Assembly: GCA_937905835.1 (NCBI GenBank)
Contig: CALCXK010000006.1
Span: 1-64,000, forward strand
Reading direction: 5' to 3'
Origin: an uncultured Ilumatobacter sp.
GTDB lineage: Bacteria > Actinomycetota > Acidimicrobiia > Acidimicrobiales > Ilumatobacteraceae
DNA length: 64,000 nucleotides
Shown here in pieces: positions 41,126 through 49,282 of the stretch. How positions within the stretch are numbered: the first letter of the stretch is position 1; each line of letters starts with the position of its first letter. The position numbers were made by a program, and so were the translations under genes. The notes under the pieces were generated by a model, which was not told the DNA's origin, did no database searches, and worked only from the letters and a program-made list of their open reading frames with translations.

Positions 41126-41802
41126 GTTTGGAGCCGGTAGCCGAGCCCGCGCACGGTGACGACGTGGCGTGGATTGGCAGGGTCGGCCTCCACTTTTGTG
41201 CGGAGTCGCCGGATGTGCACGTCGACCAAGCGGCCGTCACCGAAGTAGTCGTACCCCCACACTTTGTCGAGGAGGGCTTCACGGCTGAGGACCTTGCCGG
41301 GACTCTCAGCGAGCTCACAGAGCAAACGGAACTCGGTTTTGGTGAGGTGGACCTCTTCGCCGCCACGAAGAACTTTGCCCTCGTCGGGGATCAGTTCCAG
41401 GTCGCCGAACACGAGCCGGGCATGCCCCGGGGCACTCGGGCGGACGCGTCGAAGGAGTGCTCGAATGCGGGCCGATAGTTCCTTCGGTGCGAAGGGCTTC
41501 GTGAGATAGTCGTCGGCACCAGCTTCGAGGCCGGCGACCACGTCATGCGTGTCGTTGCGTGCCGTCACCATGACGACGGGAACGTCGCTGGTACGGCGCA
41601 AGGTGCGGCACAATTCGAATCCATCTATGCCCGGAAGCATGATGTCAATCAGGACGACGTCGGGTTTGCAACGATTGAACATGGCAATCGCCTCTTCACC
41701 GCTCTCGGCTTCGTCGACGGTCCACCCCTCGTCTTCGAGCGCGAGTTTGACGGCCGATCGGATGCGTTCGTCGTCTTCGACGGCCAAGATGCGTGTTCCC
41801 AC
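41122..41802 (-). CDS. mtrA: Response regulator, OmpR/PhoB family, MtrA-like
   Basis: A 226-residue regulator: receiver domain with acidic pocket 'VEDDERIR', phospho-Asp in 'DVVLIDIMLPGIDG' (about D53) and switch Lys in 'YLTKPF', then a winged-helix domain ending 'VDVHIRRLRTKVEADPANPRHVVTVRGLGYRL' (in outline). GTG 41802 is the start. It opens the mtrA-mtrB-lipoprotein operon, 84 nt after the inositol-monophosphatase stop. The operon order, rather than sequence identity, supports the MtrA name. Confidence 0.88.
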   Translation of the reverse strand: MGTRILAVEDDERIRSAVKLALEDEGWTVDEAESGEEAIAMFNRCKPDVVLIDIMLPGIDGFELCRTLRRTSDVPVVMVTARNDTHDVVAGLEAGADDYLTKPFAPKELSARIRALLRRVRPSAPGHARLVFGDLELIPDEGKVLRGGEEVHLTKTEFRLLCELAESPGKVLSREALLDKVWGYDYFGDGRLVDVHIRRLRTKVEADPANPRHVVTVRGLGYRLQT

Positions 41803-41886
41803 GTCCTTATACTGGCCTAAATCACCCCTGCTGAGCGAGCATGTTGGCAGACAGAGATAAAAAATTAGTCAGAAGCGTGTGTCCGC

Positions 41887-42696
41887 TCAACTCGAAGCGG
41901 CCCGAATGGCGTCCAAAACTGACTGATGAATGCCTGGTGCAGCGGCGAGAACGCCGCGCTCGTCAGGCGCTCCGCCGTGAAAGTCTGATGTGATGGCGCC
42001 GGCTTCGGTGGCGATCAACACGCCGGCTGCCATATCCCACGAATTGAGGTGTTCCTCGAAGTAGGCGTCGAGCCGACCGCACGCAACGTAGGCGAGGTCG
42101 ATGGCGGCCGAGCCGTAACGGCGGATGTCGCGGACCTGAGGGAGGAGCTCACGGATGCGGAGTGCCTGCGAAAGCCGCTGGTCAGGGAGGTAGCTGAACC
42201 CGGTGCCGACCATCGACAGGGCGATGTCCGTGGCTGAACTCGCCTTGATCTGGATGCCGTTGCGTGTGGCGCCGCCGCCTCTGCCGGCAGAGAACATCTC
42301 GTCGGTGACTGGTGCGTACACCGCGCCTGCCAGCGAACCGTCCGCGTCGACCGCCGCTACAGACGTGCACCATGCAGGAAGGTCGTACAGAAAGTTGGCG
42401 GTGCCGTCGATCGGATCGATGTGCCATTCGATGCCCGATGTGCCCGAATCGTTCGCCCCTTCCTCGCCAACGATTGCGTCATCGGGCCGGAGCCGACGCA
42501 ACTCACCGACGATGTACTTTTCGGCGGCGCGATCGAATTCGGTGACGGGATCGGTCTCGCTCGACTTCGTGTCGTGCGCCGGTGGTTGGCCCACCGGCAG
42601 GCTGCGCCGGCCAGCGAGAGCCATGGCCCCGGCGGTTCGGGCGAGTTGCTCGGCGAGGAGGCGGAGGTCTGCCGCAGAGTGAGTTGTGTGAGTCAT
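41887..42696 (-). CDS. Inositol monophosphatase family protein
   Basis: A 269-residue Li+-sensitive phosphatase-fold protein. Metal and catalytic motifs: 'DPVTEFDRAAEKYIV', 'VGEEGANDSG', 'WHIDPIDGTANFLYDLP' and 'WDMAAGVLIATEAGA'. Members hydrolyse inositol-1-phosphate, histidinol phosphate (HisN) or 3'-phosphoadenylates; the neighbours do not choose among them. ATG 42696 is 1 nt from the stop of the upstream small membrane gene, so they are co-transcribed. Confidence 0.9.
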   Translation of the reverse strand: MTHTTHSAADLRLLAEQLARTAGAMALAGRRSLPVGQPPAHDTKSSETDPVTEFDRAAEKYIVGELRRLRPDDAIVGEEGANDSGTSGIEWHIDPIDGTANFLYDLPAWCTSVAAVDADGSLAGAVYAPVTDEMFSAGRGGGATRNGIQIKASSATDIALSMVGTGFSYLPDQRLSQALRIRELLPQVRDIRRYGSAAIDLAYVACGRLDAYFEEHLNSWDMAAGVLIATEAGAITSDFHGGAPDERGVLAAAPGIHQSVLDAIRAASS

Positions 42697-42697
42697 G

Positions 42698-42982
42698 TCA
42701 GTTGGGGGTGTGGCCGGCGCCGGTACGGTCTTCGATCTCGCGCCATTCGCCGAGGGCTCGCATCACGAGCACGGCCACGACAGCCATGCCGCCCGCAGCT
42801 ACGACAGCGCCGATCAGAATGCCGGTACCGAGCGGCAGGCCGCAGTCTCCCTCGCACTGCAGACTGATCAATGAGTACCCGATCAGTGCTCCGGCTAAGC
42901 CGCTGAGACAGATGGCGACAAATGCGCCGATACGCACGCCAACGGTGGGAAGCGCCGACAGGGGCCGAGATGGGTCGTCCAT
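42698..42982 (-). CDS. Small two-span membrane protein
   Basis: A 94-residue protein with spans at about residues 14-36 and 46-70 and a charged C-terminal tail ('RALGEWREIEDRTG'). A Cys pair (CEGDC) lies in the short loop between the spans. No family is recognised. ATG 42982 is supported by a TAGCCT hexamer 8 nt upstream; the upstream extension lacks membrane or family features. It leads the inositol-monophosphatase gene. Confidence 0.65.
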   Translation of the reverse strand: MDDPSRPLSALPTVGVRIGAFVAICLSGLAGALIGYSLISLQCEGDCGLPLGTGILIGAVVAAGGMAVVAVLVMRALGEWREIEDRTGAGHTPN

Positions 42983-42990
42983 TGTGGTGC

Positions 42991-42996
42991 AGGCTA
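42991..42996 (-). promoter_or_regulatory. -10 element TAGCCT for the small membrane protein and phosphatase genes
   Basis: Minus-strand TAGCCT ends 8 nt before the ATG at 42982; no ribosome site lies between. Confidence 0.4.
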
Positions 42997-43215
42997 CTGA
43001 CGCAGAGACAACGCTTCGTGCCGCTGGTTGTGGTCGGCGCCTTGACCACGCCGAACACGTTGCACGTCTGCACGGCTTGACGCCATGGAGAGAGCAGCGG
43101 TGCAAGCCGTATGGTTTGAGAAATGTTCGATCCTGTTCCGTCCACACTGCGGCAATCGATTCATCGGCGCACCCGACACGGCGAGGTTGACCAGACAGGC
43201 TCTGCAGGCCGTCTA

Positions 43216-43234
43216 TTTTTTTTTGGGGGGGGGG
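43216..43234 (+). repeat. Adjacent homopolymer runs T9G10
   Basis: Nine T (43216-43224) are followed directly by ten G (43225-43234). Both runs are far longer than anything else in the window and are prone to slippage or sequencing error. Confidence 0.9.
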
Positions 43235-43398
43235 TGACTTCAGCGCCCGGACGACGGCGAGATTGTGAGCATGCACTGTGGGGTTCCTGTCGACGGCAAG
43301 CCAATCAGGGTCGGTCCTGATGGCCACCACCGGTGGTAAACCAGGACTGACTGGCCAGGTGTCCCGTGGTGATAGCCAGCTTGCCTATAGCGTTCGGC

Positions 43399-44658
43399 AT
43401 GGCTCGCGTGCAGACTCGGACTGTATTGCATGCCGACATGGACGCATTCTTTGTGTCGGTCGAACTGCGTCGGCATCCGGAGTTGATGGGCCAGCCGGTA
43501 GTCGTTGGTGGAACGGGGAATCGGGGCGTGGTCGCTGCTGCGTCGTATGAGGCACGCCGGTTTGGTGTGCACTCGGCGCTCCCCTCGTCGATTGCCAAGC
43601 GCCGGTGCCCGCACGCTGTCTTCTTGCCGGGTGACCATGAGTTGTACGGCAAGGTCAGTGCCGAGGTCCGTGAGATTTTCGACCGGTTCACCCCGCTCGT
43701 CGAACCATTGTCGCTTGATGAGGCATTCCTCGATGTGACGGGCTCACGTCGACTCTTTGGAACCGGTGCCGAGATCGGTGCCCAAATTCGGGAGGCTGTC
43801 CGCGACGAACTCGAGCTGGGTTGTTGCATCGGTGTGGCGACGAACAAGTTTCTTGCCAAGCTTGCATCTGTCGAGGCGAAGCCGATCGTCCGGCCTGACC
43901 GGATCGAACCTGGCCTCGGCGTCAAAGTCGTCGAGCCCGGCACGGAGCAGGCCTTTCTCGACCCGCTCAAGGTGCAGCGGCTCTGGGGCGTTGGACCAGC
44001 GACCCTCGACAAGTTGCATCGCCTCGGCGTCACCATCGTGTCGGATCTCCGTCAGGTTGATCGGCGTGCGCTCGGTGCTGCACTCGGTGAGAACCAGGCC
44101 AAGCATCTCCTCGCGCTGGCCGTTGGCGCAGACAATCGCCCAGTGGAACCCGATCGCGATGCGAAGTCGATCGGGCACGAGGAGACGTATGCGCGAAACG
44201 TGCACATTGTCTCGGAGATGAGGACCAACCTTGTGCGCCTGTCCGACGCTGTGGCTACCCGGTTACGCAAGGCGGGTGTAGGTGCCCGCACACTGACCCT
44301 CAAAGTCCGTTTCGATGATGGGTTCCACACCATCACCAGATCGACAACTGGCCGAGAAGCGATAGACAGCGCAGAGACCATCGTCGCGTTACTCGGGCCG
44401 ATCATGGAGACCATCGACCCGTCGCCAGGTGTCAGGCTGATCGGAGTGTCGGGTTCGAATCTCGGCCCCGTGTTCCATCAACTCACGCTCGACGAGGCAG
44501 CAGACGGTGCGACGGTGCACGGTGCGACCGACGCAGCGTTGGATGTGATCCGGGACCGGTTCGGTGCCGACGCGATTGGCCCGGCGAGCGCCATTCGTGG
44601 GGGAGAGGTTCGTAACGTGAAGCGAGGCGGACAGCAGTGGGGGCCCGATCAGGAGTGA
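43399..44658 (+). CDS. dinB: DNA polymerase IV (Y-family)
   Basis: A 419-residue translesion polymerase. Catalytic motifs 'LHADMDAFFVSVELRR' (first carboxylate) and 'SLDEAFLDVTGS' (second carboxylates) are intact, followed by the thumb helix-hairpin-helix 'LWGVGPATLDKLHRLGV' and a little-finger domain ('TLTLKVRFDDGFHTITRS', in outline). The usual C-terminal beta-clamp peptide is not obvious; the tail ends 'QQWGPDQE'. ATG 43399 has TAGCGT 5 nt upstream; a GTG 11 codons earlier is less likely. Confidence 0.93.
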   Translation: MARVQTRTVLHADMDAFFVSVELRRHPELMGQPVVVGGTGNRGVVAAASYEARRFGVHSALPSSIAKRRCPHAVFLPGDHELYGKVSAEVREIFDRFTPLVEPLSLDEAFLDVTGSRRLFGTGAEIGAQIREAVRDELELGCCIGVATNKFLAKLASVEAKPIVRPDRIEPGLGVKVVEPGTEQAFLDPLKVQRLWGVGPATLDKLHRLGVTIVSDLRQVDRRALGAALGENQAKHLLALAVGADNRPVEPDRDAKSIGHEETYARNVHIVSEMRTNLVRLSDAVATRLRKAGVGARTLTLKVRFDDGFHTITRSTTGREAIDSAETIVALLGPIMETIDPSPGVRLIGVSGSNLGPVFHQLTLDEAADGATVHGATDAALDVIRDRFGADAIGPASAIRGGEVRNVKRGGQQWGPDQE

Positions 44659-44783
44659 TCATCGCCCACTGTGGGCGAATCCTCTGTCTGGCCTCAGCAA
44701 GTTTCCGTGGGCTGTGTAAAAAATTTCCCAGCCGATTTCGTCACCGCGTTGAGCTTTGTGGTTCCACGTGCGATGATGGTTTG

Positions 44784-45119
44784 GTGCCGCTCTCCGACAA
44801 TGAACAGCGCATTCTTCGACAAATCGAAGAACAACTCGAACAAGACCCCACGTTTGCGCAAAGGGGGTACCGCCTATCACGGCGCCGATCCGCCCTGATC
44901 GGGCTCGGTCTCGTCATCGGGTTGGCGATCACCATCGGTGGACTCGCTGTCAACTTCGTCGTTTCGTTCGCCGGATTTGTACTGGTGCTCGTCACGGCAA
45001 CAATGCTCGAATCCGAGCTGCGTGTCCTCGGCCGCGACCGGCTCGGCCAGCTTCCGATCTCGGCATGGCTCAGCGGCAACATCCGCCGCCCTGAACCGCA
45101 CGACGTCGACGACATCTGA
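44784..45119 (+). CDS. DUF3040 family membrane protein
   Basis: A 111-residue protein typical of the actinobacterial DUF3040 family: N-terminal 'PLSDNEQRILRQIEEQL' and 'DPTF', then two adjacent membrane spans (about residues 39-59 and 61-80) and a basic, polar tail. Function unknown; the family is frequently near dinB and the division cluster in actinobacteria, as it is here. GTG 44784 gives the family's conserved N-terminus. Confidence 0.85.
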   Translation: MPLSDNEQRILRQIEEQLEQDPTFAQRGYRLSRRRSALIGLGLVIGLAITIGGLAVNFVVSFAGFVLVLVTATMLESELRVLGRDRLGQLPISAWLSGNIRRPEPHDVDDI

Positions 45120-45343
45120 GTTCCGCCAGCATCTGGGGCGGATGACACCTCGGTCATCGCTGCGGCGAGTGATGTGAATGGCCGTGCCACCACAGGGTCG
45201 CCGAGTGGAGCACTCGTTGTCTGCGGGGCGATCTGTTGCCTGAAGGTGCAGGGCTTACTCCGGTAGCGTTCGGGTCGATACCGGTCGAGTCCTGCTGTGG
45301 TGCAACGTTGGTGGAGATATCCGTACTCGGTAATCCTCGGCGC

Positions 45344-45349
45344 TACGTT
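45344..45349 (+). promoter_or_regulatory. -10 element TACGTT for the degenerate ROK gene
   Basis: TACGTT ends 8 nt before ATG 45358, favouring that ATG over the TTG two codons earlier. Confidence 0.4.
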
Positions 45350-45357
45350 CGTTGTCG

Positions 45358-46281
45358 ATGAGTTTTCCGGCAGGCCGCACAGACGCCGACATAGACAGAG
45401 AGACAGACGCCGACAACGCGTCCGCCGGTCGTTCGTTCGATCACGTTCTGGCTGTGGCTATCGAGCCGAGCCGTCTTGCTGCTGGGCTCGTTGATGCCAA
45501 AGGTGAACTGTTGCTGCGTGACCGTGTTACGACGCCGACTCGCGATGTGTGGCGCACGCTCGAACAACTGATCCGACGGATCATCGCTGCGGCGCCTCCC
45601 GGCCTGCCCAGGCCACGTGCGGTCGGCGTGAGTTGCGTTGGGCCGGTCGACACGCGCGCCGGAACGGTCTCGCCACCATTAGTACCGGCTTGGGTCAACT
45701 TCCCGCTGCGTGAACATCTCGAACGCCTCACTGGTCTCGAGGTCGAACTCGACTCGGCAGGCGGGGCAGCTACCGAGGCCGAGCGCTGGATCGGTGAAGC
45801 CCGGGGAGTGCGGAGCTACCTCAGCATTCGTATCGACACCACCGTCGAGTCTGGTTGCGTGATCGACGGCGTCCGCCTTTCCGGGGCGCATGGCAACGCG
45901 GCATCGATCGCACATATCAACGTCGAACCAGGTGGCAAGCGGTGTCGTTGCGGTGCACTTGGATGCCTCGAGGCGTACGTGTCGTCGACAGCACTCGAAG
46001 CCGAGTTCAATCGGCTGCTTGGCCGAGCCACCCAACCGATGGTAGAGCGCACAGGGATCATGCTCGCGCGTGCCGTTGCCTCGATGTGCGCGACGCTCGA
46101 TGTCACTACGGTCTTTCTGTCTGGCAACGTGATCGACGTACTCGGCGATCCGTTGCTCGAAGCGCTTCACCGTGAACTGGCTGTCCGGTCCCGACTGAAG
46201 TCGCTGCAAGGCCTCAAGATCATCGAGCCGCACGAACGAATTTGGCCGCTGGTGGCAGCCGCCTCGCTCGCGCTCAACTGA
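45358..46281 (+). CDS. ROK-fold protein lacking kinase catalytic residues
   Basis: A 307-residue protein that is plainly ROK-like in its zinc site ('AHINVEPGGKRCRCGALGCLEAY', in outline) but has lost the kinase machinery. The phosphate-1 loop (DxGGTK) reads AIEPSRLAAG; the catalytic Asp of the DND motif is Ala in 'LDSAGGAATEAE'; and the GTGIGGG loop reads DTTVESG. The zinc-site Glu (GEFGH) is also gone. It has no N-terminal helix-turn-helix, so it is not a standard ROK repressor. Likely a non-catalytic sugar sensor or scaffold; an intact paralogue is at 33036. Confidence 0.75.
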   Translation: MSFPAGRTDADIDRETDADNASAGRSFDHVLAVAIEPSRLAAGLVDAKGELLLRDRVTTPTRDVWRTLEQLIRRIIAAAPPGLPRPRAVGVSCVGPVDTRAGTVSPPLVPAWVNFPLREHLERLTGLEVELDSAGGAATEAERWIGEARGVRSYLSIRIDTTVESGCVIDGVRLSGAHGNAASIAHINVEPGGKRCRCGALGCLEAYVSSTALEAEFNRLLGRATQPMVERTGIMLARAVASMCATLDVTTVFLSGNVIDVLGDPLLEALHRELAVRSRLKSLQGLKIIEPHERIWPLVAAASLALN

Positions 46282-46369
46282 CCATTGGTTTGATTCCACG
46301 GAGCCCTTTCGCAGAAACGATCGGCCAGGGGAGTCGGCGCCCGGCTACCGCGCGGTAACCGCCACCGAT

Positions 46370-46375
46370 TAGCAT
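46370..46375 (+). promoter_or_regulatory. -10 element TAGCAT for the acyl-CoA dehydrogenase
   Basis: TAGCAT ends 7 nt before ATG 46383. It overlaps an in-frame ATG at 46374, which would be too close to be transcribed from this element. Confidence 0.45.
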
Positions 46376-46382
46376 GAAGGAC

Positions 46383-47615
46383 ATGGACCCGACTTACACC
46401 GCAGACGCCGAGGCCTACCGTGAGAAAGTCCAGGCTTTCCTCGCCGAGAAACTTCCGTCCAATTGGGAGGGAATCGGTCGCCTCGAAGGTGCAACGCTCG
46501 AAATATTCGTCGCCGAATGGCGCAACACGCTGTACGAAGCCAACTACCTCGCACCGGGCTGGCCGAAAGAGTTTGGCGGCGCTGGTCTGTCCTCGACCGA
46601 GCAGGTCATCCTGGCCGAAGAGTTCGCCAAGGCGGGCGTGCCGACCGGTGGTCCGAATGACGCATTCAGCATCCAAATGCTCGGCAACACCGTTCTCGTG
46701 TGGGGCACCGACGAACAGAAGGCGCATTATCTTCCGCGCTTACTGAAGGGTGAAGACACGTGGTGCCAGGGCTACTCCGAGCCGGACGCCGGTTCCGACC
46801 TCGGCAACGTCGGCCTCCGTGCCGAACTCGATGGTGACGAGTGGATCCTCAATGGCCAGAAGATCTGGACCTCCGCTGGCCACCTTGCTGACCACATCTT
46901 CACGCTCGCCCGGACCGACCCCGATTCGCCGAAGCACAAGGGCATCTCGTTCCTGCTTGTTCCGATGGACCAACCGGGTATCGAAGTTCGCCCGATCAAG
47001 ATGATGTCGGGTGACAGCGAGTTCAACGAGGTCTTCTACACCGACGCACGTGTCCCGAAGGACAACGTCATCGGCGGCGTCAACAACGGTTGGGCAGTGG
47101 CCATGTCCCTCCTCGGCTATGAACGCGGCGAAGCAGCAGCGACTGGCCCGATCCGCTTCAAGGGCGAGTTCGCCCGCCTGCTCAAGATGGCTCAGGATCG
47201 CGGCGTCGCCAACGACCCGATCATCCGGCAGAAGCTCGCCTGGTGCTACTCCAAGGTCCAGGTCATGGGCTTCCTCGGCCAGCGTGTGCTGACGCAGTTC
47301 CTTGCTGGTCACCATCCTGGCCCAGACGCCGCAATCGGCAAGCTCCAGTGGAGCGAGTACCACAAGGTCGTCACTGAACTTGCCATGGACATTCTGGGCG
47401 CCGACGCCCTGCATTGGGAAGGCCGCAAGCCGCCGTCCTCGTTCGGCTCCGACGACTCCGGTGCGCTGAATGACCCGTCGTCATGGATCGGCACGTTCCT
47501 CAACGCCCGCGCCGGCACCATCTACGCCGGCTCGTCCCAGATCCAACGCAACATCATCGGCGAGATGATCCTGGGGCTTCCCAAAGAGCCCAGGCCGCCA
47601 GCCCCGGCGAAGTGA
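46383..47615 (+). CDS. Acyl-CoA dehydrogenase
   Basis: A 410-residue flavoprotein of the acyl-CoA dehydrogenase family, which forms a double bond in acyl-CoA and passes electrons to ETF. 'WCQGYSEPDAGSDLGNVGLRA' (in outline) and 'GQKIWTSAGHLADH' mark the FAD/substrate beta-domain; the C-terminal helices include 'GSSQIQRNIIGEMILGLP', the FAD-binding end of the family. I could not fix the catalytic glutamate. ATG 46383 is chosen from the -10 position; ATG 46374 is the alternative and adds three residues. GTGA overlap with the next small gene. Confidence 0.92.
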   Translation: MDPTYTADAEAYREKVQAFLAEKLPSNWEGIGRLEGATLEIFVAEWRNTLYEANYLAPGWPKEFGGAGLSSTEQVILAEEFAKAGVPTGGPNDAFSIQMLGNTVLVWGTDEQKAHYLPRLLKGEDTWCQGYSEPDAGSDLGNVGLRAELDGDEWILNGQKIWTSAGHLADHIFTLARTDPDSPKHKGISFLLVPMDQPGIEVRPIKMMSGDSEFNEVFYTDARVPKDNVIGGVNNGWAVAMSLLGYERGEAAATGPIRFKGEFARLLKMAQDRGVANDPIIRQKLAWCYSKVQVMGFLGQRVLTQFLAGHHPGPDAAIGKLQWSEYHKVVTELAMDILGADALHWEGRKPPSSFGSDDSGALNDPSSWIGTFLNARAGTIYAGSSQIQRNIIGEMILGLPKEPRPPAPAK

Positions 47616-47851
47616 TTCGCGCTGCGCTGTCGGTCATCCGGCACCCGATACTCTGGCCGACAGCGCTTCGCCAGGCGCGGCGGACGGCGCCCCCTGGCTG
47701 GTGGAAACGCAAGCCGTTCCTGCCCGTACCGTCCGGCGAGTACCTCGAATTTCGGCTGATCACCCAATACGGCGATGCCGAGCATCGACCTGAGCCAGGT
47801 GATGTGGTGAAATACCTGCAATGGTGTCGTCAATGGGATCGGCCGCAATGA
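47612..47851 (+). CDS. Small conserved-looking hypothetical protein
   Basis: A 79-residue basic protein, unrecognised. It features 'HPILWPTALRQARRTAPPGWWKRKPFLPVP' (in outline) with several Trp/Pro and ends 'DVVKYLQWCRQW'. The GTG start overlaps the acyl-CoA dehydrogenase stop as GTGA, which argues for real translation. No membrane or catalytic motif is visible. Confidence 0.55.
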   Translation: MIRAALSVIRHPILWPTALRQARRTAPPGWWKRKPFLPVPSGEYLEFRLITQYGDAEHRPEPGDVVKYLQWCRQWDRPQ

Positions 47852-47907
47852 ACGCCAGGGCGATCATCCGACGAACAACTTCTACGTTCCTCGACGGACC
47901 CCTTCGT

Positions 47908-47913
47908 TAGGTT
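47908..47913 (+). promoter_or_regulatory. -10 element TAGGTT for the HNH gene
   Basis: TAGGTT ends 6 nt before ATG 47920 without a ribosome site, another leaderless-type start. Confidence 0.5.
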
Positions 47914-47919
47914 CTGCCG

Positions 47920-48417
47920 ATGCACAGCGCTCTTGTTCTCAATGCCAGCTTCGAGCCGCTGTCTGTCGTGTCGTCACGGCGTGCCACGTGCCTCGTGCTT
48001 GACGACAAGGCCGAAATGCTCGAAGGTGATGGCACCGTCCTGCGCTCCGAGTCGTTTGAGATCGCTCAGCCGTCGGTCATCCGCCTGCGCTACATGGTGA
48101 AGGTGCCGTACACCAGGCGCTCGTCGATGTCACGCCGTGGAATTTTCGCCCGTGACGAACACCGTTGCCAGTACTGCGGTGGCCACGCTGATTCGATCGA
48201 CCACGTCTTTCCCCGTTCCAAAGGTGGCCCGCACACATGGGAGAACGTCGCAGCAGCGTGCACTCCGTGTAACCGCACCAAGCGTGATCGCACACCGGAA
48301 GAGGCGGGGATGGCACTCGTTCGACCGTGTCGAGCACCCCGCATGACGTCGTGGATCGTCGTGTCGCTGAGCTCGATGCCCGATACCTGGCGGCCATACC
48401 TCTCGATGGCTTCCTAA
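47920..48417 (+). CDS. HNH endonuclease family protein
   Basis: A 165-residue protein of the actinobacterial HNH group starting 'ALVLNASFEPLSVVSSRRA'. The HNH/zinc module is at about residues 83-125: 'CQYCGGHADSIDHVFPRSKGG' (His-Val after the Asp) and 'NVAAACTPCNRTKRDRT' supply two CxxC zinc pairs and the active-site His/Asn. Related proteins are widely conserved beside housekeeping genes and their role is unclear. The last ~30 residues are unlike the family core. Confidence 0.85.
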   Translation: MHSALVLNASFEPLSVVSSRRATCLVLDDKAEMLEGDGTVLRSESFEIAQPSVIRLRYMVKVPYTRRSSMSRRGIFARDEHRCQYCGGHADSIDHVFPRSKGGPHTWENVAAACTPCNRTKRDRTPEEAGMALVRPCRAPRMTSWIVVSLSSMPDTWRPYLSMAS

Positions 48418-48433
48418 GCGGCATACTCATCGC

Positions 48434-49084
48434 ATGTTCGAGTGCGTCGACTTCCACGAGTCGGCAGCCCGATTCCATAGCCGCTCCATTCCCGAGCACG
48501 CGACCGCCCAGATCTGGGTCAACCATGTCGCCGGTCCGGCACTCGTGCTGGGCTCGACTCAGCGTGACCTATCGATCATCGACGCCGACGAATGTGCACA
48601 GCGCGGCGTGGACATCGTGCGGCGCCGGAGCGGCGGCGGCGCGGTTTTGCTTCTGCCCTCAGCGGTAACATGGTTTGACGCGATCATTCCCACTGGTGCT
48701 CCCGGTTGGGCCGAGGATGTCCACTCACCGATGGTCTGGCTCGGGGAGCGGTTCGCTGCAGCCTGTCGTTCGGCCGGCGTGACACAGACACTGACCGTCA
48801 ATGGCAACTCGATGGTCCGCACAGAATGGTCGACGTTGATCTGCTTCGATGGCCTCGGACCTGGTGAAGTGCTGCTCGACGGTCGAAAGCTTCTCGGGAT
48901 CAGCCAACGCCGAACTCGAGCCGCCCTGCGCCTCCAATGCTGCTGGTATCACGAGGTCGATTCGGCTGCCCTGGCAGGTTTGTTCCCAGCGCTCGGCGGT
49001 ATCGACCTTGCTGCGCTGTCGCCGATTGCGACGCTACCGAGCCAACTTTCGGCGGACATCTTGCACTACCTCTGTTTTTCCTGA
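48434..49084 (+). CDS. Lipoate-protein ligase A-like protein
   Basis: A 216-residue BPL/LplA/LipB-fold protein. 'VRRRSGGGAVLLLP' is the nucleotide-binding glycine loop of lipoate/biotin ligases and the invariant lysine lies in 'DGRKLLGISQRRT'. LplA proteins activate lipoate with ATP and transfer it to lipoyl domains; the protein is short and lacks an accessory C-terminal domain, which resembles octanoyl/lipoyl transferases or partial ligases. No lipoyl-domain gene is nearby. Start ATG 48434 places the fold at the N-terminus. Confidence 0.8.
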   Translation: MFECVDFHESAARFHSRSIPEHATAQIWVNHVAGPALVLGSTQRDLSIIDADECAQRGVDIVRRRSGGGAVLLLPSAVTWFDAIIPTGAPGWAEDVHSPMVWLGERFAAACRSAGVTQTLTVNGNSMVRTEWSTLICFDGLGPGEVLLDGRKLLGISQRRTRAALRLQCCWYHEVDSAALAGLFPALGGIDLAALSPIATLPSQLSADILHYLCFS

Positions 49085-49282
49085 ACGCGCCAGACTGAAC
49101 TTCGTTCTGCGCCGCTGTCAGCAACTGTGCGGCCCGCGCACTGCTTGCTGGGGTCGCCCGGATGTGGCGGACCCACCGGGTGCGGGTGTTTTGGTGCTGG
49201 TCGACGTCGGGCCTCGGCAGTCTGACAGCGACGGAAGTGCCGCGACCTTGAAGCGCTCAGGAGAGAGAGTCGATCCATGAAA

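Larger units (their letters stand above)
42983..43398. other. Divergent intergenic region upstream of dinB
   Basis: These 416 bases hold no supported gene. They contain the minus-strand promoter hexamer, a T9G10 homopolymer pair (43216-43234), and a 12-bp perfect palindrome ACCACCGGTGGT at 43326-43337. I see no copy of the actinobacterial LexA box (GAAC-N4-GTTC) before dinB. Confidence 0.6.

Noticed and set aside
41803..41886. AT-rich patch with a T-run on the minus strand as terminator of the inositol-monophosphatase gene
   Set aside because: The T-run is present but the preceding stem is only four base pairs, too weak to call.
43326..43337. ACCACCGGTGGT palindrome considered as a LexA or other SOS operator for dinB
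   Set aside because: Does not match the GAAC-N4-GTTC actinobacterial SOS box; kept only as an unassigned palindrome.
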